Below are positions 11,000 to 20,745 of a DNA stretch of 64,000 nucleotides, piece by piece. Where the stretch lies: positions 47,206,829 through 47,270,828 of the forward strand of contig OX463778.1 in the NCBI GenBank assembly GCA_949825025.1, in the 5' to 3' direction. Numbering within the stretch: the stretch's first letter is position 1; each line of letters begins with the position of its first letter. Origin of the DNA: Siphlonurus alternatus. Taxonomy: Eukaryota > Arthropoda > Insecta > Ephemeroptera > Siphlonuridae. Position numbers and translations under genes: made by a program. The notes beneath the pieces are model-generated. The model made no database searches, was not told the DNA's origin, and saw only the letters and a program-made list of their open reading frames with translations.

Positions 11000-12992
11000 G
11001 TGAGTATAATATATTTTACCTTGTCAACCTTAATTTGTGTTTGTAAGTTGATTTTGTATTGTGCCTCATGTGCTTGCTTGTTGTCTGTATTTCATTGCCA
11101 AATCTGCTGATCACAGCTAGGAACTAGGGTCAAAAAACGGTGTGAAGTATTCAGTCTATTTTCTTACATGATCTGGTAGCATTTATTAGCATAATTAGGA
11201 CTAGAATTATTAGCATAAATATGTATAACAAAGGCCTGTGTGTATCATACAGTAATATGAGACGTTCTACTTTTATCATAGGCATACACACATAAACAGT
11301 TCATAATTAAAATTATAATGCATCTTTAGTCTTAGCACAGAGGTCTTATTAGTTGTGACATGGCTGTATTGCATATGCATACGCATACATTCTGTATAGA
11401 GAACACATCATATGTACATTACATTTTTAAGGGTTAGATTTACTAAGAATATACGGTACTGTATGCATAACTATGCATATCAGCATAATATATGCATACC
11501 GGTACTGTGGGTGGAATCGGGTGGAAGATCCCAGGCAGACTGCGGCACCCCTCTGTGACTATAGGTGTTTATTTACGCTTACTCCTTCAGCACCCCAGGA
11601 TCAGTGATTCTTATAGGACCAGCTATAGACCCCTATACTGTACGATTGAGAACACAGGGGACTTACTCAGCAAAACTCCAAACCAAAGTCTTCTACTCGC
11701 AATGGTTGTAACAAACCATTGTCTATAATGTCTGTCGCATCACACTATTTTCGATTGTTGCAGATGGGACAGGAAAAAAAGTAAACAAACTCGATAGTTC
11801 ATCATTTTCGCCACCAGAGGCGCCACCTAACAGTTTCAATTCTTTATACAAATAACTCATGTTTTTAATGCACTCGGAGATGCAATGACTCTTGTTTGGC
11901 ATGTATTTTTGAAAATATTAAAAATATGATCGTTCTATTTCAAGGGGTAAAATATTATATAAATGTAGTAATAATGAGAAGCTTCAACACTGATGACACA
12001 ATTTTCTCAGCCAATGTCAATCTAGCGCACGAACTGCGCGCGACAACATGTTCTACCAAGCTCCCTATCCTTTAACCCAGCGGTACCTGGTTTTTAATTT
12101 TTTCCGACGGTTCTTATGAAGGGCAAGATTAATAATTCATATGAGCCACGGGAAAGATCACTTTACGCTACAGAAAAAAATATTCGAGATTTTGTGCAGT
12201 ATAGAATTTTAATGAAAAAATAAATAAGATTTTTCTCCTAACAAACCTTACGGAGCGATGTCAGAATGCGGCGCTGCGGGATTTACGAGTTGAAGCTTGT
12301 CATTTATTTTAACTTCAAATTACGTAATAAAATAATAAGTACACTGTAATGTAAAACGCTCATAAAAATTCAACATTACCCTTAAAAACCATTTTAAGGG
12401 CTGTAGTGGACTGTAAGAAAACACTTAACACATCTACATTAATATCTGATAGCACCTGGCATGATAACTTGTGAAATTTTCCTATAATATTAAGAAAATT
12501 TTTTTTTACCGATTATGTGGACTCAACTTTAAATAATTTTTAAAAGAATTAACCAATATACTGGACAAAATCAAATATGTATTTAAAAAATCCACAATAA
12601 CAAAACTTTTTATGTTCTATTCATTAATGCACTTCAAAAGTTCATTTAATATGTTCTTCATAAAAAATTCCCGTGTTAAGAGAATTTTTTTCTGATTTTT
12701 ACATAGTAAACAATAAAAAAACATGCAACACTGAAACTGTTCAGTGGCGTCGCCACTGTCAACTGCGGGCGTTTTCTTGTACTAACTTGGTCCGTGATTG
12801 TTGTGTGATGCGACAGACAGTATAAACAATGTGTTTTTACCACCATTGCGAGTAGAAGACTTTGCTCCAAACTCCAAACACAGTTTGCTGTGTGTGTGAT
12901 TAGAAGACAAAGCACATTTAATTACTGTATTCTTTTATTCACCAACTTTTTCTCTACAATACTGTAATAATTACCGGTAACATTGATAATTA

Positions 12993-13025
<33 letters not shown>

Positions 13026-13493
13026 TTACAAATAAAAATTCTCCTTGGAAAATATGGAATTTGAATGTTATAGTAGCACTGGTTACTGATGTTATCCCAA
13101 TGCATGGGCTTGTGTATGCATATGCAGATATGCAGTGTTCTACTGTACTTTACATGGTAGTTTTATTGTGCTTTGCATTTATAATATGTAGTTGAGCAGC
13201 AGCTAGTGATATCGTATCAATATTTGTTTCTCTTTCTTTTGCAGGAGATTCCCGAGAGACAAGTCTTTCAAACTGTTTTCTTCTACTGCATTATTATTAT
13301 TGCAGCCCCAGTATCAACATTCTTTGGTTGTAAACTATTTCTATTTGACCTTCTCCTGAACACAGATAGCATTGCAAGTAATGTCTATTCTGCTATAGCA
13401 TCTGTGATTGTCTTACACATTGCACTAGGACTCTTCATTTACCGAGCGTATTCAGACACGACTGGTTCTGCCAAGCCAGGAAAACAAGACTAA
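10982..13493 (+). CDS. VMA21: VMA21, V-ATPase assembly chaperone (whole gene)
   Basis: VMA21 is a small two-pass ER membrane protein that chaperones assembly of the V-ATPase Vo sector and escorts it to the Golgi. Exon 2 (13245-13493) encodes nearly all of it: a polar lead (EIPERQVFQTV), a first hydrophobic segment around FFYCIIIIAAPVSTFFG, a loop (FLFDLLLNTDS), a second segment around SAIASVIVLHIALGLFIY, and a polar tail ending GKQD, the same last four residues as human VMA21. Exon 1 is my proposal: ATG at 10982, six codons, then GCC|GTGAGT in phase 0, giving 88 aa in all (human is 101). The intron would be 2.2 kb. EXD1 starts 51 bp after the stop in the same reading frame, behind two TAA codons. 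Confidence 0.85.
11686..12866. repeat. Large inverted repeat in VMA21 intron 1
   Basis: The left arm, about 11686-11840, and right arm, about 12731-12866, are diverged inverted copies: AGTCTTCTACTCGCAATGG against CCATTGCGAGTAGAAGACT, TGTCGCATCACAC against GTGTGATGCGACA, and CAGTTTCA against TGAAACTG. They enclose about 890 bp with no recognisable frame. It is probably an old DNA transposon with long TIRs. Confidence 0.65.
12993..13026 (+). repeat. (ATT)n microsatellite
   Basis: About 11 units of TTA/ATT in VMA21 intron 1. Confidence 0.9.
13245..13493 (+). CDS. VMA21: VMA21 exon 2
   Basis: 82 codons plus TAA, after a strong acceptor (TTTCTCTTTCTTTTGCAG). It holds both membrane segments and the C-terminal GKQD. 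There is no ATG in frame between the acceptor and the first membrane segment, so an upstream coding exon is needed. Confidence 0.9.
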   Translation, partial: EIPERQVFQTVFFYCIIIIAAPVSTFFGCKLFLFDLLLNTDSIASNVYSAIASVIVLHIALGLFIYRAYSDTTGSAKPGKQD

Positions 13494-13544
13494 AAATCTT
13501 AATCGTACCTCTCTTACCTAGCATTCCAATATAATATTACAATC
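13494..13544 (+). promoter_or_regulatory. 51-bp VMA21-EXD1 spacer with internal 3' splice site
   Basis: There is no AATAAA between the VMA21 stop and the EXD1 ATG. The pyrimidine-rich CCTCTCTTACCTAG ends at 13521 and leaves a 23-nt leader before ATGG. This could be a trans-splice acceptor of an operon-like unit, or a cis acceptor that lets an upstream non-coding exon skip VMA21. Confidence 0.5.
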
Positions 13545-13734
13545 ATGGATAAAAATTTCTCTAAAGGTCAAAAACTTTTTATTTATTTAAACGATGAAGA
13601 TTCTTATTTTGAGGGAGAGTTCTATTCCATTAATGCAGACCGTTCACGTATTACATTATCTAAAGTTATCAGACACCCAGACAAAAAACAGTTCAACAAT
13701 GAGTACCACTTCTTCCGCAGTGAAGTCAAAGACA
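13545..13734 (+). CDS. EXD1: EXD1 exon 1 (Lsm-like domain)
   Basis: 63 codons plus 1 nt, with donor GTAAGT. It encodes most of the Lsm-like beta-barrel (YFEGEFYSINADRSRITLSK), the part that binds RNA or partners in EXD1. Confidence 0.9.
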
Positions 13735-16700
13735 GTAAGTTAAACTGCTGCTTGATTTCTTGAGGGTCTAGACGTAACGAAATTGGTGCATTTCAGTTGA
13801 GTCGCTACAAGCGGAAGATGGCATGGAGGCGGTGCTGGACACAAGCCACGGACGCAGCCTTGCACACCACAAGGGGCCCAGCCACGCCCACCTCTTCAGA
13901 ATGAGTGGACAAACCCTCACCAACACCCCATCTGGAGCACCCAAGATCAGTAAGAATGCAACTGCTTAGACTTGAGAACAACTGTTTCATAGATTTGGTA
14001 CTTTTTGTTGGACATTCAGGATCATGTTTTGCTTTTATTATTTTTTTCTCTGTGCCCGTCTCCAATTAAAAGTTTTCAATGCTTATTTTTCCCTGCTTAA
14101 AGGTGCTTTTCCGAGGAGTGATGCCAAGAGGGGGGAGAAAGGCGCACTTGCTTTAATATTGTATGGTAGTCATCTTGGTGAGAGAATATCACTTCCCGTG
14201 TGGCGGGGATAGATTTTATCAGGGATCGGATGCGGATGCGGAGGCAGATGCAAGATGCACACGGATGCGCAAAAATGGGCTTGCATCCGCATCCGTGCAT
14301 CCCAGATGCACAGGAAAAAATGAATGCATCCGGATGCGCATCCCAGATGCACGGGGAAAAATGAATGCATCCGGATGCGCTTCCCAGATGCATGAAAAAT
14401 AAATTTGCATCCGGATGCGCATCCACGGATGCACGAAAAATAATATTGCATCCATTTAACACTTTTTTTTCTCTTTTTTATCAGGTTTTTTGCTAATTGC
14501 CTCTAAATAAATCTTTAACACGAGGCATATTTTTTAACTTTATTTGCCACTTGTCGTTTAAAAATTACAAGAAACAAAGTGTATTATAAAAACCAAAGAT
14601 CGGATGCAGATGCAAGATGCACACGGATGCGCAAAAATTGGCTTGCATCCGCATCCGTGCATCCCAGATGCACGGGAAAAAATTAATGCATCCGGATGCG
14701 CATCTCAGATGCATGGAAAATAAATTTGCATCCGGATGCGCATCCCAGATGCATGAAAAATAATATTGCATCCGGATGCGCATCCATGGATGCACGAAAA
14801 ATTAATTTGCATCCGGATGCGCATCTCGGATGCACGAAAAAAACGCGTGCATCCGGTCCCTGGATTTTGATTTTATTGCCAACATGGCCACCATATGAGA
14901 TTGAAGCAAGTGTGCCTTTCTCGCCCTCCAAATTCCCTTTCGACATCACGTCATGGAAAAGCACCTCAACCCATCCTTGGCTCCTCACAGATTTAAGAAT
15001 GCATGCATTTTTCAACTTTAGTGTGAACTGAAGCGTATAAAATGGATAATTTAAACTTCCAGGTAATCCCAGACGACAACACTGCTGACATTGTATTCTA
15101 TTTCTAGGTGACAGCCGCCGTAACCATGAAAAATACAAACTTTATCAAAAGGCTTTGGAAACTTTCACTGTCATTGACAGGATGGATAGTTCTTTCCTTG
15201 GAGCTGTAAGTATAAGGAGAATTTTGTTTTTGTGCCATGCATAGGAAAAATGCAGCATATTATTTTGATATAATAAGTAAAATATTTTTATTTTAGTGGA
15301 ATATTTTTAGTGTTTTATTCTGTATTTAATTTTCATCTCAAATGTTGGTCGCTTTTAGGCTATTTATTTGTCTAGAGACTCACATTTTCAATCAACTTGT
15401 TAATTTTGTTTCAAACTTATTTTAATTAAAGAAAAGATTAGACAACCTATAAAAATACAAATTATCGAAAGGTGATGAATGCTATATTCAGAGGGGTTGT
15501 AGAAAGAAAAACTTCAAACTTACTACAATTTTGCTATCGATAGTCACTAGATACAAAATTTATGATTCTGATAACCACGCTGTGCAGCTGGAGGAGATTG
15601 GCCATGCATCGCTGGTTGGTGTTGGAGTAGAGGGGGTGTTCCTTGGTCGGTTTGGCACTCTGTGCTGGATCTCAGTTGCTACCAGCACTAACACGTTCCT
15701 GTTCGACATGCTGGCACTGGGGGAGCGTGGGCTAGACGAAGGCCTGCGTCAGCTGCTGCAGTCAGAGACAATCACCAAGGTGATGCATGACTGTCGCATG
15801 GCTGCAGACTGTTTGGCTCACAAGCACAATGTCAAGATGGTCAACGTCATGGACACTCAGGTGAGCCAACGCAGGAAGAAAACCTATGAAGTTAAGATGT
15901 TAATACTGCACTAGTAACACGAGTGTTCCTATAATAGCCAGTGTTATTCATTAATACCACTGTATTACGCTCTTAACAATATTTTTAATTTAACAAAATT
16001 TTGATTTCATATAGAAAACAAATATTTGTAAGGTATATAATATATACTGTACTGTATTATTATCTAGAGACTGGCAAATTATGTAACATCAGCACTACTT
16101 TGACATCATAACTTTTATGACCAGGTGCTGGACCTGATGGTGCAGCGAGGACAACGAGAGAGATGTCCGGGCTACGTTAAATCACTCAACAACACGCTCA
16201 ATGACTACATCGGTGTGCCCAAGGAGATCCTCAAGTTCCCAATGGTGCGCGAGGAACATCTGAAGGTGAGCTGTTTTATCTACTTAAGAACTACAATAAT
16301 TGTGGTGTATTTATTGGTACACTAGAAATCATGGCAGTACATATGAATGCGTAATGGATTTTGCTTTGTTGAATACGATTTAAGAATATTTAATGCTTTC
16401 CAGTCTATCAAATGTAGGAATATATACAAATATTGTCTTTTTAGCAAATTGGTATTTTTATTTTATTTATTTTTTAAATTTAAGTTTATAATATAAATTA
16501 ATATCTACTAATGTAAATTGAAGCCAACTTGAGAAATCCTAATTGCAATTGTGATTGTTTACATTTCAGCGTGACATGGGCAAGTGGGCGGTGCGTCCGC
16601 TGGGTCAGGAAGAGGTGGAGTTGCTGGTGCAGAACGTGGCGTTCCTGCTGGAACTGCGCACATGTGAGCTGCGTGCCCTCCTGGAGCCTGCAGTGCTTGG

Positions 16701-18652
16701 CTCGCAGTACTACGTGGAGCACGTCGCCAACATGCAGGAGGAGGATGCCCGCATGTACTATGTGAGTGTCGGTGTGAGACTTGGAGCCCATGAGTCCTTC
16801 TCAATAAGAGAATACAACATCTCCATACCATGTTTTATGAATTACATGACGTTTTACAAAATTGAAAAGTAAAATAGAAAGAAATTACAGTGTTATATCA
16901 ATTAAAAAATACACTCTTTTTTAATCGCTTCAAGATTTAAGTGTCTTAAAACACATTTTTGAAAAATTTGAGTCAGTGGTGGTAAAATTAGGGTGGACAC
17001 TTCCTAAACTCAAAATAATTTTCAAAAATGTTACTTTTGAGTTTTTCATAATTGTTTTTGGACCCGAAAAATTCAATTTCATGGAAATTGCAGTTTCGTC
17101 AAATTTTCAAAATTGTTCGATTTTTTTAAACTTAGAGCACAGACACAAATTTATACCCTAAATTAGAAAAAAATATTAAAAAATTCCAGGGTTCGTTTAG
17201 GTCCCTAAATTTACCCTGAAGTTCGCAAATACAATGTTTACATTAAAATTGATGCTACCATTGAATTCAGCGTCCCCAAAAACCTATAAAAACATACACT
17301 GCTTGTCCTATTTGATTATTTGCCTATTGAATTATTAAGGGTCACAAAAAAGACCCCTAAAATTAACCCCTTACCCTAATTCTGCATTTTTTTTTTATTC
17401 TTCCGAATAGGTCGACCAAGGTATGCTTTACTATGTTTCTGGGGGCGTAGAATCTGATTACGCGGTTATATTTTATGTACCATGTATATTTTAGAAATTC
17501 AGGGTCTAATCAGGGTCAAAAATTAACCCTGGAATTTTGTTAATATTTATGTATGAAAGAAGGCTAAATTTTACATTCATTTCTAAATTTTGTGAAAAAT
17601 TGGAAAGGTTCAAAATTCTGACCCTGAAATTACAATTGCATAGCCATTTTGGACCCAAAATTAAAATTAGGGCAAAAATCCTTTGGTCCATTATATTCGT
17701 AGGCTTTAGTTTAGTTCACCCTGAAAGTTTGAGAATTTTCATTTTTTTTTATCTTTTTGACCCTTTTTTGAACCCTTAATTAATCAAAATAAAATTTAAA
17801 AAGGTAGAAGGGTAGAAATTTAGTTTTAGTTTTTTTTTTTTTTTTTTTTTTTTTTGGCAGGTACTTTCAGTATTGATAGTAAATTATTTCTTCTTAAACT
17901 TAAGGGCACTTATACATATTTTAATTTTAATTAAATGTGAAATTATTTGCACTTGGGACAAATATACTCTAAGGATCTCATGAATTTTCAGTGACTGTCT
18001 TGTCATATTTGCATTTTGCACCCCATGGTTTAGGGGTCAAAGGTTAATTAAAAAATAAAAATTTGTTAAAAAAATAAAATGATAAAGTTGAAACATCCCA
18101 TGAAAAATGAACTCTGAAATCATGTTACAGTGGGAGTTATTAATTCTTTTTTACTTTAAATGCAATTATCTCAATTTGAACATTTTGGCTTATATGACAC
18201 TTAAATCCTGAGCGACGATATATATATATTATTATTATTTATAAATACAGATAATGTTCAATTTAGAATCAAGAGTGAGATGAACCTTATAGCTGTAGAA
18301 AGTTTTTTATTAAAATTCACTATGCATTTAAAGATGAACTTATATTGTCTTCTCATAAACAAATCTTGAATAAAAGATGAAAGGTTAAGTGCTTGACACG
18401 ATAGCCTCATGTTCTCAGGGTTGTATCCACATGACTCCTCGTCAACTGTACTCCATTGGAAGGCGCCGTCGCGATGAAGACCGTGGCATGGAGCGTCTCA
18501 ACCCCAACATCCGGTTCAGCCGCGATGTCATGCACTACTACGATGCTCCCAGCGGCTCCGAGGAAACAGAGCAGAGTGCCCCAAGCACCAGTCAAGCCTG
18601 TGACAGCACAGTCAGCGCCTTGACTAATCAGGTCGCCATGGTCACTGTGTGA
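13545..18652 (+). CDS. EXD1: EXD1, piRNA-biogenesis 3'-5' exonuclease-like protein (whole gene, 7 exons)
   Basis: Exons 13545-13734, 13797-13949, 15108-15205, 15588-15860, 16125-16265, 16570-16761 and 18419-18652 join in phase to 426 aa (human EXD1 is 514). Residues 6-62 look like an Lsm/Sm-type domain (GQKLFIYLNDEDSYFEGEFY), 65-147 are a linker, and 148 to about 335 are a DEDD exonuclease fold. Matches to EXD1 include GTLCWISVAT, HDCRMAADCL and NVMDTQ. In animals studied (silkworm, mouse), EXD1 is a catalytically inactive adaptor in piRNA biogenesis at nuage or mitochondria. Here the motif I Asp is Gly160 (GVE), only Glu162 and Asp221 survive, and the motif III Tyr/Asp are absent, so inactivity is expected. 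The 78-codon C-terminal exon is basic then Ser/Thr-rich. ATGG with A at -3 is a strong start. A poly(A) signal follows at 18736. Confidence 0.92.
13797..13949 (+). CDS. EXD1: EXD1 exon 2
   Basis: 153 nt, phase 1 to 1, after a 62-nt intron (acceptor GCATTTCAG, donor GTAAGA). It encodes a His/Ser/Thr-rich linker (HGRSLAHHKGPSHAHLF) of low complexity. Confidence 0.82.
14220..14862. mobile_element. hAT-like non-autonomous element made of GGATGC repeats
   Basis: It starts CAGGGATCGGATGC and ends GCATCCGGTCCCTG, so the termini are 13/14 inverted repeats. Flanking 8-mers are GATTTTAT and GATTTTGA (6/8), consistent with an aged hAT target duplication. The inside is two similar halves (14220-14452 and 14600-14862) packed with GCATCCGGATGCGCATCC-type units in both orientations. 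No transposase. It sits in EXD1 intron 2. Confidence 0.75.
15108..15205 (+). CDS. EXD1: EXD1 exon 3
   Basis: 98 nt, phase 1 to 0, with acceptor TTCTATTTCTAG and donor GTAAGT. It encodes SRRNHEKYKLYQKALETFTV, the helical lead into the exonuclease fold. Confidence 0.85.
15588..15860 (+). CDS. EXD1: EXD1 exon 4 (exonuclease core)
   Basis: 91 codons, phase 0 to 0. I chose the acceptor CACGCTGTGCAG at 15587 because it keeps phase and aligns the protein without a gap (SSFLGA then LEEIGHASLVGV). The frame is open further upstream, but the CACTAG acceptor there is out of phase. Contains GVGVEGV (motif I, Asp lost) and HDCRMAAD (motif II). Confidence 0.87.
16125..16265 (+). CDS. EXD1: EXD1 exon 5
   Basis: 47 codons, phase 0 to 0, with acceptor TATGACCAG and donor GTGAGC. 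It begins VLDLMVQRG and contains SLNNTLNDYIGVP, the segment after NVMDTQ in EXD1/RNase D-like folds. Confidence 0.9.
16570..16761 (+). CDS. EXD1: EXD1 exon 6
   Basis: 64 codons, phase 0 to 0, with acceptor TTTACATTTCAG and donor GTGAGT. It carries WAVRPLGQEEVELLVQNVAF, where an active family member has the motif III Tyr and Asp; neither is present. Confidence 0.9.
16970..17820. repeat. Dispersed ACCCT(A/G)AAATT-like motif field
   Basis: Within EXD1 intron 6, short motifs such as ACCCTAAATT, ACCCTGAA and CCCTAAAATT recur at least a dozen times on both strands, interleaved with A/T runs. It may be a decayed satellite or a foldback element. It is not a telomere-type tandem array. Confidence 0.4.
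17830..17855 (+). repeat. Poly-T run followed by GGCAG
   Basis: About 26 T ending in GGCAG inside EXD1 intron 6. It looks like a splice acceptor, but the following frame is not extended and EXD1 exons 6 and 7 already join in phase. Confidence 0.7.
18419..18652 (+). CDS. EXD1: EXD1 exon 7 and stop
   Basis: 77 codons and TGA after the acceptor ATGTTCTCAG, phase 0. It encodes a basic stretch (IGRRRRDEDRGMERL) and then a Ser/Thr/Gln-rich tail ending MVTV. Confidence 0.88.
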   Translation, partial: GCIHMTPRQLYSIGRRRRDEDRGMERLNPNIRFSRDVMHYYDAPSGSEETEQSAPSTSQACDSTVSALTNQVAMVTV

Positions 18653-18735
18653 TGAAACAAAGGTAGCTGTAAGCTTGGCATACACTGATAGTATTGTTAA
18701 TGGCTCCAAAGACACTGTCTCTAATTTCTTCCGAT

Positions 18736-18741
18736 AATAAA
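18736..18741 (+). promoter_or_regulatory. EXD1: Poly(A) signal AATAAA of EXD1
   Basis: AATAAA 84 bp after the TGA, followed 13 bp later by a genomic run of 16 A (18755-18770). The gene has introns, so the A-run is not a retrocopy tail; it could cause internal priming in cDNA. Confidence 0.75.
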
Positions 18742-18771
18742 TTCATTTAAAATTAAAAAAAAAAAAAAAAT

Positions 18772-19654
18772 GTGGGTACTTTTTAAATGTAAAAGTCTCT
18801 CGGTACCTTAAATATTAAGTAATATTTCATTTTGTTTTCAATTCAACGCTTTATGTTATAATAATAATAATAATTTATTTCGAAAATTATTATTGCTTCG
18901 TGAACTGAAGTTCATGAAATGTTATACTGTTTTCTTTCTTTCTTTTTTTATTTATTACAATTGACAGTTAATTCAGTGTAAATGCTTTCCTCTTTTAATT
19001 TTCATACAAGTTATTACGTAAACTAGCATTATAATATGTTAAAAACTAGCATTCACAATGGAATAATAAGAATGAGAATTATTTTCAACCTTTTTTAAAG
19101 ATAAATTAAAAAAATATATATTTCAGTTAAAATGATCCTTATTTCTGCTACTACAAATTTTTATTATTTAAAAGAATTTCTAAAATAAATCATGATTTGT
19201 TACAAAGCATTGCACTGAAGATAAAAAATATACATACCAAATTAAGTGATCATAATGTTTTTAATAATAAATGCAATGGAAAAAATTACTATATTTTTTT
19301 TTATGGTAGTGTGTTTCAAAAAATTAATTTGACACCCAGTACTGAATGTTAAACTCAAATAAAGTACTGTATACTAGATAGTATACTGTACTAAATTTCT
19401 TTTAGTTTTTTTATTGGAAGGTGGAGATTGCTGTGTTTAGAAACATATTAGTTCGTGTAATTGTTTTATCAATTCATTTTTGGGTATTTTTGCTATATCT
19501 AAGCAGTTTATGTACAGGTGTTTAAAGCAATTTTGCAGCAAAGAAAGAAAGAAAAAAGTTCACACAGTACCTAGTTATTATAGACTAATATAATATAAAT
19601 TCGATAAACCAGTATATTCAACGGACAATATTATTCAAAGAAATTTGAGGGATT
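18772..19654. other. AT-rich intergenic DNA
   Basis: No exon, promoter or ordered repeat that I can support. Short A/T runs and one run of ATA units (18859-18875). Confidence 0.5.
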
Positions 19655-20046
19655 TAAGGGTAAGATAACACGAACAATCGATTGTTGTTAGTCCCATTTG
19701 ATTAACATGTAAACCTTAGCAACCTCATAATGATTCTGAATTTTTTTTGAGAGACAGTTCTTGGCATTAAAAAAATATGGAGAAAATTTCAAAACAATCG
19801 GACGATCCAATTTTTTTAAATGAATTTTTTAAATTTTCAGTATAGGGCTTTCCCATGGAGACCGAAACTAAAAAATTAATTTAAAAAAATTGGATCGTCC
19901 TATTGTTTTGAAATTTTCTCCATATTTTTTTAATGCCAAGAACTGTCTCTCAAAAAAAATTCAGAATCATTATGAGGTTGCTAAGGTTTACATGTTAATC
20001 AAATGGGACTAACAACAATCGATTGTTCGTATTATCTTACCCTTAA
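19655..20046. repeat. 392-bp foldback element
   Basis: Arms of about 170 bp, nearly identical inverted copies, run inward from TTAAGGGTAAGATAA at the left end to TTATCTTACCCTTAA at the right end, with about 50 bp of unique spacer around AGGGCTTTCCCATGGAGACC. It has the structure of a MITE formed by end-to-end arms. Intergenic between EXD1 and LRP4. Confidence 0.88.
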
Positions 20047-20745
20047 TGTTTAATTTATAAATTTTACAGATCAGTAATACTCTGCACATGAAACTATTAG
20101 GTGAAAATGTTGAATTGTGTGTAATTAGTAGTTTGCTGTGTCCTTTAATAAAGATAAAAAAACTGCTCTTAATTGGACAAGCTAAATTAAATACATTAGT
20201 GTTAACCACGAGTAAATTTGTTGCTCTTAATGTATCAAAGGTGTGTTAATATGCTTGTCTAATTATACATTGTAAACAAGGGCAAAAGTTTACCTGTAAT
20301 GCACATTATATTTTAGAACAAAATCATATATCTCATTTCAAAATTTTCCACTACTCCTAATGATTTTTCTACCTATATACTGTAACAGATATGTTTAGGG
20401 GAGAGACTGACCCTGCAATACCCCTTAAGTTCTATACGACTTCACCACAATATTATGTTCTATTTGTGCTAGTAAGGCATGAAGTTTATTATAAATAGAA
20501 AATAACTTGATCATATAATTTTGAAAAATCAAATGGAGGTTTAACTTATTGTGGTAGGGTTGTTAAAAAATAGAAATTTAATGAAAACTTGCTCTGTAAA
20601 TGCAATGGGTTTACTTATAAAATAATTAGTAAATTGACTTAAATAATGTAATGTACATATTTAAGAGTAAAATAATTAAATAAATAAAAAGTGACTTCAA
20701 ATTTTTTATGATTTTATTTTTATTTTTCACTGCATATATAAAAAC

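Noticed and set aside
11806..11830. CTCF-like CCACCAGAGGCGCC
   Set aside because: Imperfect against the core motif and located in an arm of an inverted-repeat element; no basis to call a site.
14097..15138. Several Cys/His-rich minus-strand frames resembling short repeat proteins
   Set aside because: They are translations of the GGATGC repeats of the hAT-like element; EXD1 exons flank it on the other strand.
15531..15587. Extending EXD1 exon 4 upstream to the CACTAG acceptor
   Set aside because: The phase would not match exon 3, and the protein aligns without a gap when the exon starts at 15588.
16970..17820. Telomere-like satellite in EXD1 intron 6
   Set aside because: The CCCTAA-like motifs are scattered, variable and on both strands, not a tandem array.
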